Assembly (NCBI GenBank): GCA_964394145.1
Contig: CAYMVL010000039.1
Coordinates: 1-34,824, forward strand
DNA from: JAFGBN01 sp964394145
GTDB taxonomy: Bacteria > Chloroflexota > Dehalococcoidia > GIF9 > AB-539-J10
DNA: 34,824 bases
Direction: 5' to 3'
A model generated the notes under the pieces. It searched no databases, was not told the origin of the DNA, and was given only the letters and a program-made list of their open reading frames with translations. Positions 1 to 6,070 of this stretch are shown piece by piece. The translations under genes and the position numbers were made by a program. How positions within the stretch are numbered: the first letter of the stretch is position 1; each line of letters opens with the position of its first letter.

Positions 1-188
1 GGGGGGGGGGGCGAAGGGGGGGGGTAAGCCGCGAAGGGGGGGCGGAGGTGAGCGACACGAGGGAGCGTGACGCCGAGCGCCAGCGGTGGGGTTGTGTCCT
101 GGCGAATCCGCGCGGCCCTGGCCTCCACAGGGGGTGGGTTCGTTTGGGGTGGGGTACTACTCTCCCTGCTGATGGTGTGATGGGTGAT

Positions 189-227
189 GGTTGAAGGCTT
201 TCATCTTTTTGGTTGAAGGCTTTCATC
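189..227. repeat. distal copies of the replication-gene repeat
   Basis: The 17-mer GGTTGAAGGCTTTCATC occurs at 189-205 and again at 211-227, a 22-bp period. Positions 199-218 match the 20-bp core of the three repeats inside the replication gene (2336-2421) at 19 of 20 positions. A weaker partial copy, CTTTCATCTTTTT, is at 253-265. Protein-binding iterons fit; a relic of a duplicated coding segment is the alternative. Confidence 0.65.
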
Positions 228-263
228 CTTCTTTGATCTTTATGGTTGCAATCTTTCATCTTT

Positions 264-311
264 TTCCGTGAATGATTCCGTGAATGATTCCCTGAATTAT
301 TCCGTACTTTC
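264..311. repeat. 12-bp tandem repeat, four units
   Basis: Units start at 264, 276, 288 and 300. The first two are identical (TTCCGTGAATGA), the third is TTCCCTGAATTA and the fourth is decayed (TTCCGTACTTTC). The array directly follows the iteron-like copies at 189-265. Function unknown. Confidence 0.7.
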
Positions 312-328
312 CTAAAACTTTCCTTGTT

Positions 329-358
329 TGGAAACTTCTCCCAATACAAAAGTTTCCA
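329..358. repeat. 9-bp inverted repeat
   Basis: TGGAAACTT (329-337) and AAGTTTCCA (350-358) form a perfect 9-bp stem with a 12-nt loop. It lies ~70 bp beyond the stop of the leftward operon, so it could end those transcripts, but no U-run follows on either strand. Confidence 0.5.
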
Positions 359-429
359 GGGAGGAAACCTTCACGGTGAATTGCTGTTCTGTGGTGGATA
401 GGCCACCGCCCCTCCTGGCCGTACTCCCT

Positions 430-1173
430 TCAGCGCCCTGCCTGTGATAGTGGTAGTGATGGTTGCTGGTTGGTAGATACCTCTCTCTTGGCGGTGTGTA
501 TCATTATCTTGGTCCAGTCTGAGCTATGGGCCAGGCTTTGCGCTTCCTCCAGTGTGTACCATATAGCATCGGGTGGTAGGTGGTTTCTTAGTGATTGGTC
601 TCTGATTATGTATATGTGGTCTCCCTTGTAGTACGCCTCTATTATTTCTTCTGGGTTGTAGTGTGGGTTGTCTGGGTTCTGGTGTTGTGGTTCTCTCTGA
701 TGTGGTTCTTGGTATGGTATGCCTAGTGCGTGGTATATGGCTTCTTCGGTGTGGCATGGGATTGTATTGCCGCCCTGGTCTGTTAGTCCATCGCCGTTGG
801 CGTGGAGCTGTAATCCTTTGGACCTGGCTATGGTACAGAGTCTAATGTTGTTCTCTTTGCTACCTGTCCTTATTAGTAGGGTTGTTGTCCAGGTGTCTGG
901 TGTGGTGATGTATATGTCTGCCTGTATGTTGTTTGCTAGTAGGCGCTTTACCTTTGGGCCGTTGGCTTTGATGGTGTAGTGGTTTGATAGTGTGGTTGTG
1001 ATGTTGTCTAGTGGTGTGGGTGTTGGTAGTGTTACTATGTCTATGTCGTGGACGGTTGGTCGTCTGCGTCTGATGCTTCCTGCTATCTGTATTCTATCGC
1101 ATTGTGGTTGTAGTATTCTGATTATCTGTTCTGCTATTGTGTTTGCTTCTTCTAGTTTGTATTGTGTGTTCAT
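430..1173 (-). CDS. minimal family X DNA polymerase (palm and thumb only)
   Basis: The 247-aa protein has the Pol beta nucleotidyltransferase core. Gly32-Ser33 precedes an Arg-rich stretch, then Asp43-x-Asp45 (DIDIV), and the third metal ligand Asp86 (ADIYI). A TGSKENN block at 103-109 and a helix ending in GLQLHANGDGL match the Pol X thumb. The N-terminal 8-kDa HhH/lyase domain and the C-terminal PHP domain of bacterial PolX (usually ~570 aa) are absent, so the layout resembles the small African swine fever virus Pol X. Residues ~170-247 are an unrecognised extension. It is the last gene of the leftward operon. A role in repair or gap filling of element DNA is inferred. Its coding strand is rich in A and C and poor in G, unlike the host genes to the right. 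Confidence 0.82.
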   Translation of the reverse strand: MNTQYKLEEANTIAEQIIRILQPQCDRIQIAGSIRRRRPTVHDIDIVTLPTPTPLDNITTTLSNHYTIKANGPKVKRLLANNIQADIYITTPDTWTTTLLIRTGSKENNIRLCTIARSKGLQLHANGDGLTDQGGNTIPCHTEEAIYHALGIPYQEPHQREPQHQNPDNPHYNPEEIIEAYYKGDHIYIIRDQSLRNHLPPDAIWYTLEEAQSLAHSSDWTKIMIHTAKREVSTNQQPSLPLSQAGR

Positions 1174-1246
1174 TGTTTGTTCTTTCCTCTCTTCCTTCTT
1201 TGTGTGGTGCTGTGGTTTGACTCCCCCTATTTCCTTTTAACTTCCC

Positions 1247-1459
1247 TTATCCTTCTTCTTCTTCTTCTCTATTATTAGGGTGTGTTGGTCGGTCGGGTGC
1301 GAATTGGCCGCAGTGTAGGCATATCGTTCCGATGCGTCTCCAGCGGCGTTTGATTCTGACGTAGTACGCCTTGACGTCTCCCTTTCGGACGGACGGGTAG
1401 CCTTTGCGCCTGGGGCTCTTGACGCCGTTGGGACAGAAGTAGTGGGGTTGGAGTTTCAT
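1247..1459 (-). CDS. small basic protein with CxxC motif, unknown
   Basis: This 70-aa protein is Arg/Lys-rich and has FCPNG near the N-terminus (Cys9) and CLHCG (Cys48, Cys51), followed by a run of Glu at the C-terminus. The spacing suggests a small zinc-binding or nucleic-acid-binding fold, but only three Cys are present and I do not recognise the family. It lies 73 bp upstream of the polymerase gene in the same leftward set, with no strong ribosome site before its ATG. Gene status is plausible from position and composition, not proven. Confidence 0.5.
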   Translation of the reverse strand: MKLQPHYFCPNGVKSPRRKGYPSVRKGDVKAYYVRIKRRWRRIGTICLHCGQFAPDRPTHPNNREEEEEG

Positions 1460-1626
1460 TTAAGGTCTACCATAAAGTTGGTGCGGTCTTGGGATCGTAG
1501 TTTTTTTTCGGAAAACGAATCATAGCTATTTGAAGCTGTATTATTTCGGCGCGGTGAATTGCGATTGAGCGCCATGGCAATCTTCTACTCAGATTACTCC
1601 CTGGAATTCCCTTAGGGGCAATACCC

Positions 1627-1929
1627 TTAGGGGTTGGCGTGATGTGTCTGGAACCCTGTAGTGTTACACGCTAATCGAGCCAATTTTAGGGATTTTTGGC
1701 GACTCTCTTGCTCGGCCGCGGTAAGTTGTCGGGGTTTTATCGGCAACCTGAGCCACTTCTTAGGAAATTCATATTCCCTAGCATTGCCTTCGGTGCGAAT
1801 TGGATTGATGCCTATTTGTGCCATCCGGCGCTGCCATCGCTGGTTATAGGTGAAGACGTTGACCATAGGTTCGGCCTCATTGAAATTGATGATGGTTTCT
1901 TTTTCCTCCGGTGTAAGTTTGATTGTCAT
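1627..1929 (-). CDS. conserved-looking 100-aa protein, unknown
   Basis: The start overlaps the stop of the replication gene in an ATGA, a sign of translational coupling. The sequence begins MTIKLTPEEKETIINFNEAE and continues with an aromatic/basic stretch (WQRRMAQIGI) and a Tyr-Glu-Phe-Pro-Lys-Lys-Trp block. The last ~30 residues are polar and look unstructured. I do not know its function. Coupling to the replication gene suggests a partner or regulator in element replication (inference). Its TAA stop lies in a doubled CCCTTAGGGG motif (about 1610-1633). Confidence 0.7.
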   Translation of the reverse strand: MTIKLTPEEKETIINFNEAEPMVNVFTYNQRWQRRMAQIGINPIRTEGNAREYEFPKKWLRLPIKPRQLTAAEQESRQKSLKLARLACNTTGFQTHHANP

Positions 1930-2762
1930 TCAGTCCCCCTTATTGGCTTTTTGGTTTGTTTCCCGAGCTCTTCCTTCACGATTTGTTCAACATATTTCCA
2001 ACTGTGGTGCTTGCCAGCTCCGTAATTTTTCGCCTTGACCAGCGCTTGTGCAATAATCCGGGGTGGATAACTCTTGAGGGTAGTGCGCGCTCCCGAAACC
2101 ACTGCTGGATTGGACTTGCCGATGCACTGTTCCCAAAAGTGCATTATCACCTCTGCCCCCCAGAACGGTCCACGAGGTATATTTTGTTCTAGTAAACTCG
2201 TCAAATAGTCAATCAGGTCATTATCAGGTCTATTTGTAAAATTAACTTCGCTTAAGCTTTTGGCTAAGGGCGGTGGATTATCCTGACCTATACTATTCTT
2301 ACCTTGACTTGACTGACCTGACCTTAGCGGAAGGTTTTCATCTTTTTGGTTGAAAGCTTGCGGTAATGTTTCATCTTTTTGGTTGAAACCTTGCGGTAAC
2401 GTTTCATCTTTTTGGTTGAAATCAGCAGGTGGAGGGAGCTTGGATTCTTTAGAGTAACGTGGCTTCTGATACGATCTCCACTTTTTAAACTGGATGAGCT
2501 CTTCATCAGAATCATCGTTGCGGTAGATGATGACATTAGGGTTTATTTGAGCAATGTGGTCCCGCATTTGTTTCACGTCGTCGAGAGAGAAGTCGTCGTA
2601 TGGGAAAATAGCTGATCTGAGAAAAGGCGGCTCAGCTATTAGGCGACCTTCGTCATCTGCGTGGCTAATAAGGCCAATGAAAAGCAACCTTTCAACAGGG
2701 CTCATCTTCCGAATTCTGGAATCGGTCCAGAAGTCAGGGTTTATCATCCGCATCCTTGGCAT
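1926..2762 (-). CDS. phage-type replication initiator / replisome organiser, DnaD-like
   Basis: The 278-aa protein opens with the familiar phage replication N-terminus: Asn-Pro-Asp-Phe-Trp-Thr-Asp, then SPVERLLFIGL and HADDEGRL. This winged-helix-like region (~1-115) is predicted to bind the origin. A low-complexity linker (~115-150) has three copies of an 11-residue unit, FNQKDE(T/N)LP(Q/L). The C-terminal ~90 residues resemble DnaD/DnaB_2, with SWKYVEQIVKEEL near the end, the Trp-Lys-Tyr-x-Glu signature. The family opens origins and loads helicase. An AGGGGGTG ribosome site lies ~10 nt before the ATG. It sits just downstream of the excisionase-like gene and is coupled to the next gene by ATGA. 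The linker DNA is also a candidate origin. Confidence 0.85.
   Translation of the reverse strand: MPRMRMINPDFWTDSRIRKMSPVERLLFIGLISHADDEGRLIAEPPFLRSAIFPYDDFSLDDVKQMRDHIAQINPNVIIYRNDDSDEELIQFKKWRSYQKPRYSKESKLPPPADFNQKDETLPQGFNQKDETLPQAFNQKDENLPLRSGQSSQGKNSIGQDNPPPLAKSLSEVNFTNRPDNDLIDYLTSLLEQNIPRGPFWGAEVIMHFWEQCIGKSNPAVVSGARTTLKSYPPRIIAQALVKAKNYGAGKHHSWKYVEQIVKEELGKQTKKPIRGTE
2336..2421. repeat. three 33-bp direct repeats (candidate origin iterons)
   Basis: The 20-mer TTTCATCTTTTTGGTTGAAA occurs exactly at 2336-2355, 2369-2388 and 2402-2421, a strict 33-bp period. Each 20-mer ends in the inverted pair TTTCA/TGAAA. The array lies inside the replication gene, in the linker between the DNA-binding and DnaD-like parts, as the lambda origin lies within gene O. 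Another close copy is at 199-218. Confidence 0.8.
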
Positions 2763-2801
2763 TATCGGTTAGCACCCCCTTTTTGCTCTGCCGGCCGAGT
2801 T

Positions 2802-2996
2802 CTAGCTTTGGTTAGCACTTGAAGGTCTGGGATTTTCGAGTAATCGGTCGACGGCCCGGCGGGGAACTACTAATCTCCGGCCAAAGCGCAGGGTAGGAAG
2901 TTTCCCAATCCGTGCCATCTCATAAGCCAAAGCACGGCTGATCCCGAGCTCTTTGGCAGCTTCCTCCACTGTGATGGTGAGTCTTTCTGTTTGCAT
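2802..2996 (-). CDS. excisionase / MerR-like HTH DNA-binding protein
   Basis: At 64 aa this is the usual length for the excisionase family (HTH_17). The motif TVEEAAKELGISRALAYEMA is the helix-turn-helix, followed by the wing GKLPTLRFGRRLVVPRRA that is typical of the family. A GGAGG ribosome site lies 8 nt before the ATG. It is the first gene of the leftward operon, ~35 nt from the predicted start of the leftward transcript. Likely roles are directing the integrase toward excision and controlling the divergent promoter. Family assignment is firm; the exact role is inferred. Confidence 0.85.
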   Translation of the reverse strand: MQTERLTITVEEAAKELGISRALAYEMARIGKLPTLRFGRRLVVPRRAVDRLLENPRPSSANQS

Positions 2997-3012
2997 GGCG
3001 TAGCCTCCAGTC

Positions 3013-3041
3013 TTGACAAATATTTATACAATAATTATAAT
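3013..3041 (+). promoter_or_regulatory. consensus promoter for HTH-integrase operon
   Basis: TTGACA (3013-3018), a 17-bp spacer and TATAAT (3036-3041) give a perfect sigma70 consensus. The transcript should start near 3048, leaving an ~90-nt leader before the gene at 3137. Confidence 0.88.
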
Positions 3042-3065
3042 AAATGGTGAATGAATAAATGTCAA
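3037..3065 (-). promoter_or_regulatory. opposing promoter for excisionase-replication operon
   Basis: On the minus strand TTGACA (3065-3060), a 17-bp spacer and TATTAT (3042-3037) form a near-consensus promoter. Its -10 lies on top of the rightward -10 (3036-3041), so polymerase cannot occupy both. Confidence 0.85.
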
Positions 3066-3102
3066 ATGATAATGTGTAATTAAAAATGGTGACAAATGGC
3101 GA
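3042..3102. promoter_or_regulatory. repeated AAATGG(T/C)GA motifs, candidate operators
   Basis: AAATGGTGA occurs at 3042-3050 and 3084-3092, and AAATGGCGA at 3094-3102. The first abuts both -10 elements and the other two lie in the leader of the rightward transcript. They could bind the HTH protein encoded just downstream or the excisionase-like protein. This is inferred from placement only. Confidence 0.5.
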
Positions 3103-3136
3103 TTTTGATTTTACAAAATAGAAAAGAGGTGTAAAG

Positions 3137-4030
3137 ATGGCGAAAATCACTGATGAACAAGTGACGGAAATGATGAGGTTACGACGGGAAGGCAAATCGA
3201 CGTCCGAGATAGCTCGGACCGTTGGTTGTCACCGCCAAACAGTAAGGGCTTACCTCAGAGAAAGGAGGAGCAGCATCCTTGCGGATGAGGTTAGAAAAGA
3301 AGTTTTGAAAGAAGCGTTATTAGGGCACTTTAGGGAGCTAGCTGATTTTGCTGGGAAGGAACTGGTGCATAGATTTAAATTTTCTTACCCCGAAGGGCAG
3401 CACATTTTGGTAGGGCTTTTGGGGTTGCCAGGTGTAGGCTCGCCGTTTTATATGACCAACGAGTGGGAAAGGATATATGAGCCGGCACTCAGAGGAAGTG
3501 CTCTTCAGAAAGCACTCAAGGAGCATACGGGGTATTCACCTGTATGGCGCTATTGGGATGAGTGGGAATACATAGTAGGCCAATATGCGGTAACAAGTGC
3601 CGATCTTCGTGACTGGCTTACTGGGAAAACAGAGGTGCCGGAGATATATTTCGTGGTTAACCGAGATGACTTAAATAAAATCCAGAAGTGGCTTTTCGGG
3701 AATGTCCTGCGCCTAGCAGGTGGGGAGTCTTACAGTGGGCTTAGCATAATGAAGACAGGAAGTCGTGTAGAGCTACGTTGCAGTTGTAACGGAGCTGTAG
3801 TTGCAGAGGTGAAGAATGCAGAGGACGCCAAGGTCTTAGCTAGCCGCCTCGGTGATATATTAAAAGAAGCTCAGGGATTAGACCTGCTGAATGAACTCCA
3901 AGAGGCAATGAAGGAAGTGGAAGGCAGAAAAGATGAGCTAAAAGAAATTGCTATCAAGGCCATTTCGGAACTTGAGATTCTGGGGATGAAGCGGGCTTTC
4001 CCCGATAGGTGCCATCTATGCCCCATATAA
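3137..4030 (+). CDS. HTH DNA-binding protein, probable element regulator
   Basis: The first ~45 residues form a resolvase/Hin-type helix-turn-helix: ITDEQVTEMMRLRREGKS, then SEIARTVGCHRQTVRAYL. The rest (~45-297) is unrecognised. It includes a Trp/Tyr-rich middle (WRYWDEWEYIVGQY), a mixed region, a likely coiled coil at ~240-280 (LNELQEAMKEVEGRKDELKE), and a tail ending RCHLCPI with a CxxC pair. The ribosome site is AGAGGTG. It is read from the consensus promoter at 3013 and precedes the integrase by 24 bp, so the two are probably co-transcribed. A repressor-like role over the divergent promoters is inferred. Confidence 0.7.
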   Translation: MAKITDEQVTEMMRLRREGKSTSEIARTVGCHRQTVRAYLRERRSSILADEVRKEVLKEALLGHFRELADFAGKELVHRFKFSYPEGQHILVGLLGLPGVGSPFYMTNEWERIYEPALRGSALQKALKEHTGYSPVWRYWDEWEYIVGQYAVTSADLRDWLTGKTEVPEIYFVVNRDDLNKIQKWLFGNVLRLAGGESYSGLSIMKTGSRVELRCSCNGAVVAEVKNAEDAKVLASRLGDILKEAQGLDLLNELQEAMKEVEGRKDELKEIAIKAISELEILGMKRAFPDRCHLCPI

Positions 4031-4054
4031 AGGAAGGCTCGAAGGGAGATAGAA

Positions 4055-5326
4055 ATGAAAGGGCATGTTAGGCAAAGGAGCAAGGGGACCTGGAGCATTG
4101 TTATTGATGTGGGGAGAGATCCGAAGACAGGGAAAAGGCGTCAGCAATGGTACACGGTGAAGGGCACCAAGAAGGATGCTGAGAGGGAGCTGAGGGAGAA
4201 GCTGCGTTCTCTAGAGACAGGGGCCTATGTTAAACCCCAAAAAACAAGCCTGGGTGAATACCTAGAGCAGTGGGTTCGGAGCTACGCGGCAATCCACACT
4301 TCACCGCGGACGGTTGAAGGGTATCACGCTATTGTGCACCATTACGTTATTCCTGCGCTTGGCGCAATACCGTTGTGCCAGCTTCAACCGCAGCACCTAG
4401 AGAAGTACTATGCCGATGCGCTGTCACATGGCCGGCTTGATGGAAAAGGGGGGCTTAGCGCTCGAACCGTCCTGCACCACCACCGTCTCTTGTCGGAGGC
4501 GTTAAGCCATGCGGTGAAGCAGGGCTTGCTAGTCCGGAATGTGGCTGAAGCTGTCGTTGCTCCACGACCTAGGCGGAGCGAGATGGCAACGCTTTCTGGC
4601 GCTGATGTTCCCAAATTTCTCGATGCAGCCCGAAGCACACCGTACTACGTTATATTTTACGCTGCTCTTTATACTGGGATGCGGCGAGGGGAGCTTTTGG
4701 GGTTGCGGTGGTGCGATATAGACCTTGGGAGGGCTTCAATCTCTGTAGTTCAGACTCTATACAGGCTAAGCAGCGGGGAATTCCTGATAAAAGAGCCTAA
4801 GAGTCCCCACAGTCGGCGCATGGTGGCGTTATCGCCGTCTCTAACAGAGTTGCTGCGCCGGCATCACACTGAGCAAGAAACACAGAGAATTTTACTGGGC
4901 AAGACGTTGTCGGGACATGATTTGGTATTCGCGCATCCCGATGGTAGTCCCCTGGACCCTAGTACGATTACCCATGCCTTTGGCAAGCTCATTAAGAAGG
5001 CTGAGCTGCCTCATATACGCTTCCACGACCTCAGGCACACCCACGCTACTCTGATGCTTAAGGGTGGGGTGCATCCCAAGATAGTGTCTGAAAGGCTGGG
5101 GCATGCAAATATAGGGATAACGCTTGATACCTACAGCCATGTAGTGCCGGGATTACAGGAAGCGGCGGCTTTGCGTTTTGACGCGCTGATTAGCTCCGAA
5201 GCTGAACAAACGGAAGATGTTAGCAAAATGTTAGCAAAAGATGATGATTCAGATAGCGCGCCTAGAGGGATTCGAACCCACGACCCCCGGTTCCGAAGAC
5301 CGGTGCTCTTGTCCGCTGAGCTATAG
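4055..5326 (+). CDS. int: tyrosine recombinase / integrase
   Basis: The 423-aa protein has the three expected parts: an N-terminal arm-binding AP2-like domain (~1-55, with RDPKTGKRRQQWYTVKGTKK), a SAM-like core-binding domain (~62-165), and the catalytic domain. The catalytic residues are visible: Arg210 (TGMRRGELLGLRW), His324-x-x-Arg327 (HDLRHTH), His350 (LGHAN) and the nucleophile Tyr360 (DTYSHV). A GGGAG ribosome site precedes the ATG. The last ~22 codons and the TAG stop lie within the antisense of tRNA-Arg, so the C-terminal tail (RGIRTHDPRFRRP) is an accident of the att site. The enzyme should recombine the tRNA 3' end with the element's attP. Confidence 0.95.
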   Translation: MKGHVRQRSKGTWSIVIDVGRDPKTGKRRQQWYTVKGTKKDAERELREKLRSLETGAYVKPQKTSLGEYLEQWVRSYAAIHTSPRTVEGYHAIVHHYVIPALGAIPLCQLQPQHLEKYYADALSHGRLDGKGGLSARTVLHHHRLLSEALSHAVKQGLLVRNVAEAVVAPRPRRSEMATLSGADVPKFLDAARSTPYYVIFYAALYTGMRRGELLGLRWCDIDLGRASISVVQTLYRLSSGEFLIKEPKSPHSRRMVALSPSLTELLRRHHTEQETQRILLGKTLSGHDLVFAHPDGSPLDPSTITHAFGKLIKKAELPHIRFHDLRHTHATLMLKGGVHPKIVSERLGHANIGITLDTYSHVVPGLQEAAALRFDALISSEAEQTEDVSKMLAKDDDSDSAPRGIRTHDPRFRRPVLLSAEL

Positions 5327-5330
5327 GCGC
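5257..5330 (-). tRNA. tRNA-Arg (anticodon UCG), integration target
   Basis: The minus strand folds into a full cloverleaf. The acceptor is GCGCCTA/TAGGCGC, the D-arm GCTC/GAGC, the anticodon arm CCGGT-CTTCGGA-ACCGG with anticodon TCG, and the T-arm GTGGG-TTCGAAT-CCCTC. G is the discriminator and no CCA is encoded. A20 and C35, the arginine identity bases, are present. The T-stem has a U-U mismatch (positions 50:64). The 3' end faces the integrase, as expected for an att site. Confidence 0.93.
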
Positions 5331-5342
5331 AGGAGAGATTGG

Positions 5343-5416
5343 GGTGAACGGTGGGATTTGAACCCACGATCTCCAGGGCCACAACCTGGCGCCTTAACCA
5401 CTGGGCTACGCTCACC
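5343..5416 (-). tRNA. tRNA-His (anticodon GUG)
   Basis: The anticodon arm is CCAGG-TTGTGGC-CCTGG. The extra 5' G(-1), the histidine identity element, pairs with C73. The acceptor is GTGAGCG/CGTTCAC with one G-U pair. It lies 12 nt upstream of tRNA-Arg on the same strand, so the two are probably one transcript. Confidence 0.95.
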
Positions 5417-5430
5417 ATACGGACACAGAG

Positions 5431-5460
5431 ATTATATATTGAAGTCGTCATCACTTTCAA
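5431..5460 (-). promoter_or_regulatory. promoter of the tRNA-His/tRNA-Arg pair
   Basis: Minus strand TTGAAA (5460-5455), 18-bp spacer, TATAAT (5436-5431). The transcript should start near 5424, a few bases before tRNA-His. Confidence 0.75.
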
Positions 5461-5649
5461 TTTTAGCCAGGAGATACTATCATCGAACAATGAGCTGGCA
5501 TAGAATCATCTCACTGGCGGAGCGGGGGTCTCTTGGTCGATTCGCGGAAGCTCTGTGCCGGGGCAAGCCAGTATCCTGGGGTTATCACAAAGAACCGGGG
5601 CATTTAGCGTGACATGCTCCCGGGCTCTTCCCTTCTGAGTAATTTATTG

Positions 5650-5655
5650 TATAAT
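5650..5655 (+). promoter_or_regulatory. -10 element upstream of PRC-barrel gene
   Basis: TATAAT at 5650-5655, ~67 nt before the ATG. No good -35 hexamer is seen at the right distance. Confidence 0.45.
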
Positions 5656-5722
5656 GCACATACGATGCAAGAGTGTTCACAGTAGCCCATTTTCATGATT
5701 TGGATGGGTGAAGGAGGGCTGA

Positions 5723-5947
5723 ATGTATACTAATGAGCTATTTGGTAAGGAGGTCCTGGATGTAAATGCTAACAAAGTGGGTAAGGTTACCGATATCGAT
5801 ATCGATCTGGTAGAAGGGGTCTTGAACCACATGATAGTGAAGGCCGGCCTGACCAAGAAGTACGTTGTCAGACTGGACATGATAGAGAAAATTGGTGATA
5901 GAATAGTGCTGAAGGTTGCCGAAGGTGAGATTCAGAAGAAAAGATGA
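5723..5947 (+). CDS. PRC-barrel domain protein
   Basis: At 74 aa this is a single small beta-barrel domain. It opens with ELFGKEVLDVNANKVGKVTD, the common PRC-barrel start, followed by DIDLVEGVLNHMIVKAG and KYVVRLDMIEKIGDRIVL. An AAGGAGGG ribosome site sits just before the ATG. PRC barrels act as adaptor or RNA/protein-binding domains (as in RimM) and stand-alone copies are often stress-linked. No partner is evident here. The next gene is mscL, and the stop codon lies in an inverted repeat (5945-5999). Confidence 0.85.
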   Translation: MYTNELFGKEVLDVNANKVGKVTDIDIDLVEGVLNHMIVKAGLTKKYVVRLDMIEKIGDRIVLKVAEGEIQKKR

Positions 5948-5999
5948 TAGCATCAGGCGTAGCTCGGCATTCAAGCCCCGGTGCTATCAGAAGGGGCTT
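5945..5999 (+). other. overlapping inverted repeats after PRC gene
   Basis: TGATAGCA (5945-5952) pairs with TGCTATCA (5982-5989), and AAGCCCC (5973-5979) pairs with GGGGCTT (5993-5999). The halves interlock, so the RNA could form a pseudoknot or switch between two hairpins. The second could act as a weak terminator, though no U-run follows. Confidence 0.45.
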
Positions 6000-6070
6000 C
6001 CGCCACAGGCCAAAGTTGATGCTGCTGCAGCGTATACTGATTAGCTAAGAGGGATGAAAGGAGATTCCAT

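Larger units (their letters stand above)
1..429. other. gene-free, repeat-rich left edge
   Basis: No convincing gene is seen. The first ~45 bases are G runs with a repeated GCGAAGGGGGG unit, which may be real low complexity or an assembly edge. Further in lie copies of the replication-gene repeat (189-227), a 12-bp tandem repeat (264-311) and an inverted repeat (329-358). A minus-strand frame stays open across much of 1-320 and would read Phe-Asn-Gln-Lys-Asp-Glu at the repeat, as in the replication protein, but it lacks a good start and the rest is Pro/Arg-rich. I treat it as non-coding or as a relic. Confidence 0.5.
1..5330. mobile_element. integrase-proximal end of a tRNA-Arg-integrated element
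   Basis: A tyrosine integrase lies against the 3' end of tRNA-Arg, an HTH protein and an excisionase-like protein flank a divergent promoter, and a DnaD-like replication gene, a small family X polymerase and unknown small proteins run leftward. This is the usual layout of an integrative plasmid, prophage or phage-satellite end. No capsid, terminase, relaxase or conjugation gene is visible, so the class cannot be decided. The other end, with the matching att repeat, lies outside the window: I saw no second copy of the tRNA 3' end inside 1-5250. Confidence 0.75.
5417..5722. other. intergenic region between tRNAs and PRC gene
   Basis: This stretch holds the tRNA promoter on the minus strand (5431-5460) and a -10 for the PRC-barrel gene (5650-5655). 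A 41-codon frame (5490-5612) has no ribosome site or family resemblance and I do not call it a gene. GC-rich segments around 5515-5560 could fold, but I do not recognise an RNA family. Confidence 0.5.

Noticed and set aside
189..311. CRISPR array
   Set aside because: Repeat units are short, tandem, without unique spacers, and no cas gene is present.
1..320. Open minus-strand frame containing the FNQKDE repeat
   Set aside because: No usable start and a Pro/Arg-rich remainder; the repeat is better explained at DNA level, though a relic of the replication gene is possible.
5257..5330. Possible odd anticodon in tRNA-Arg
   Set aside because: Careful reverse complementing gives loop CTTCGGA, anticodon UCG, a normal arginine tRNA.
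5490..5612. 41-codon frame after the tRNAs
   Set aside because: No ribosome site, no recognisable protein; likely chance.
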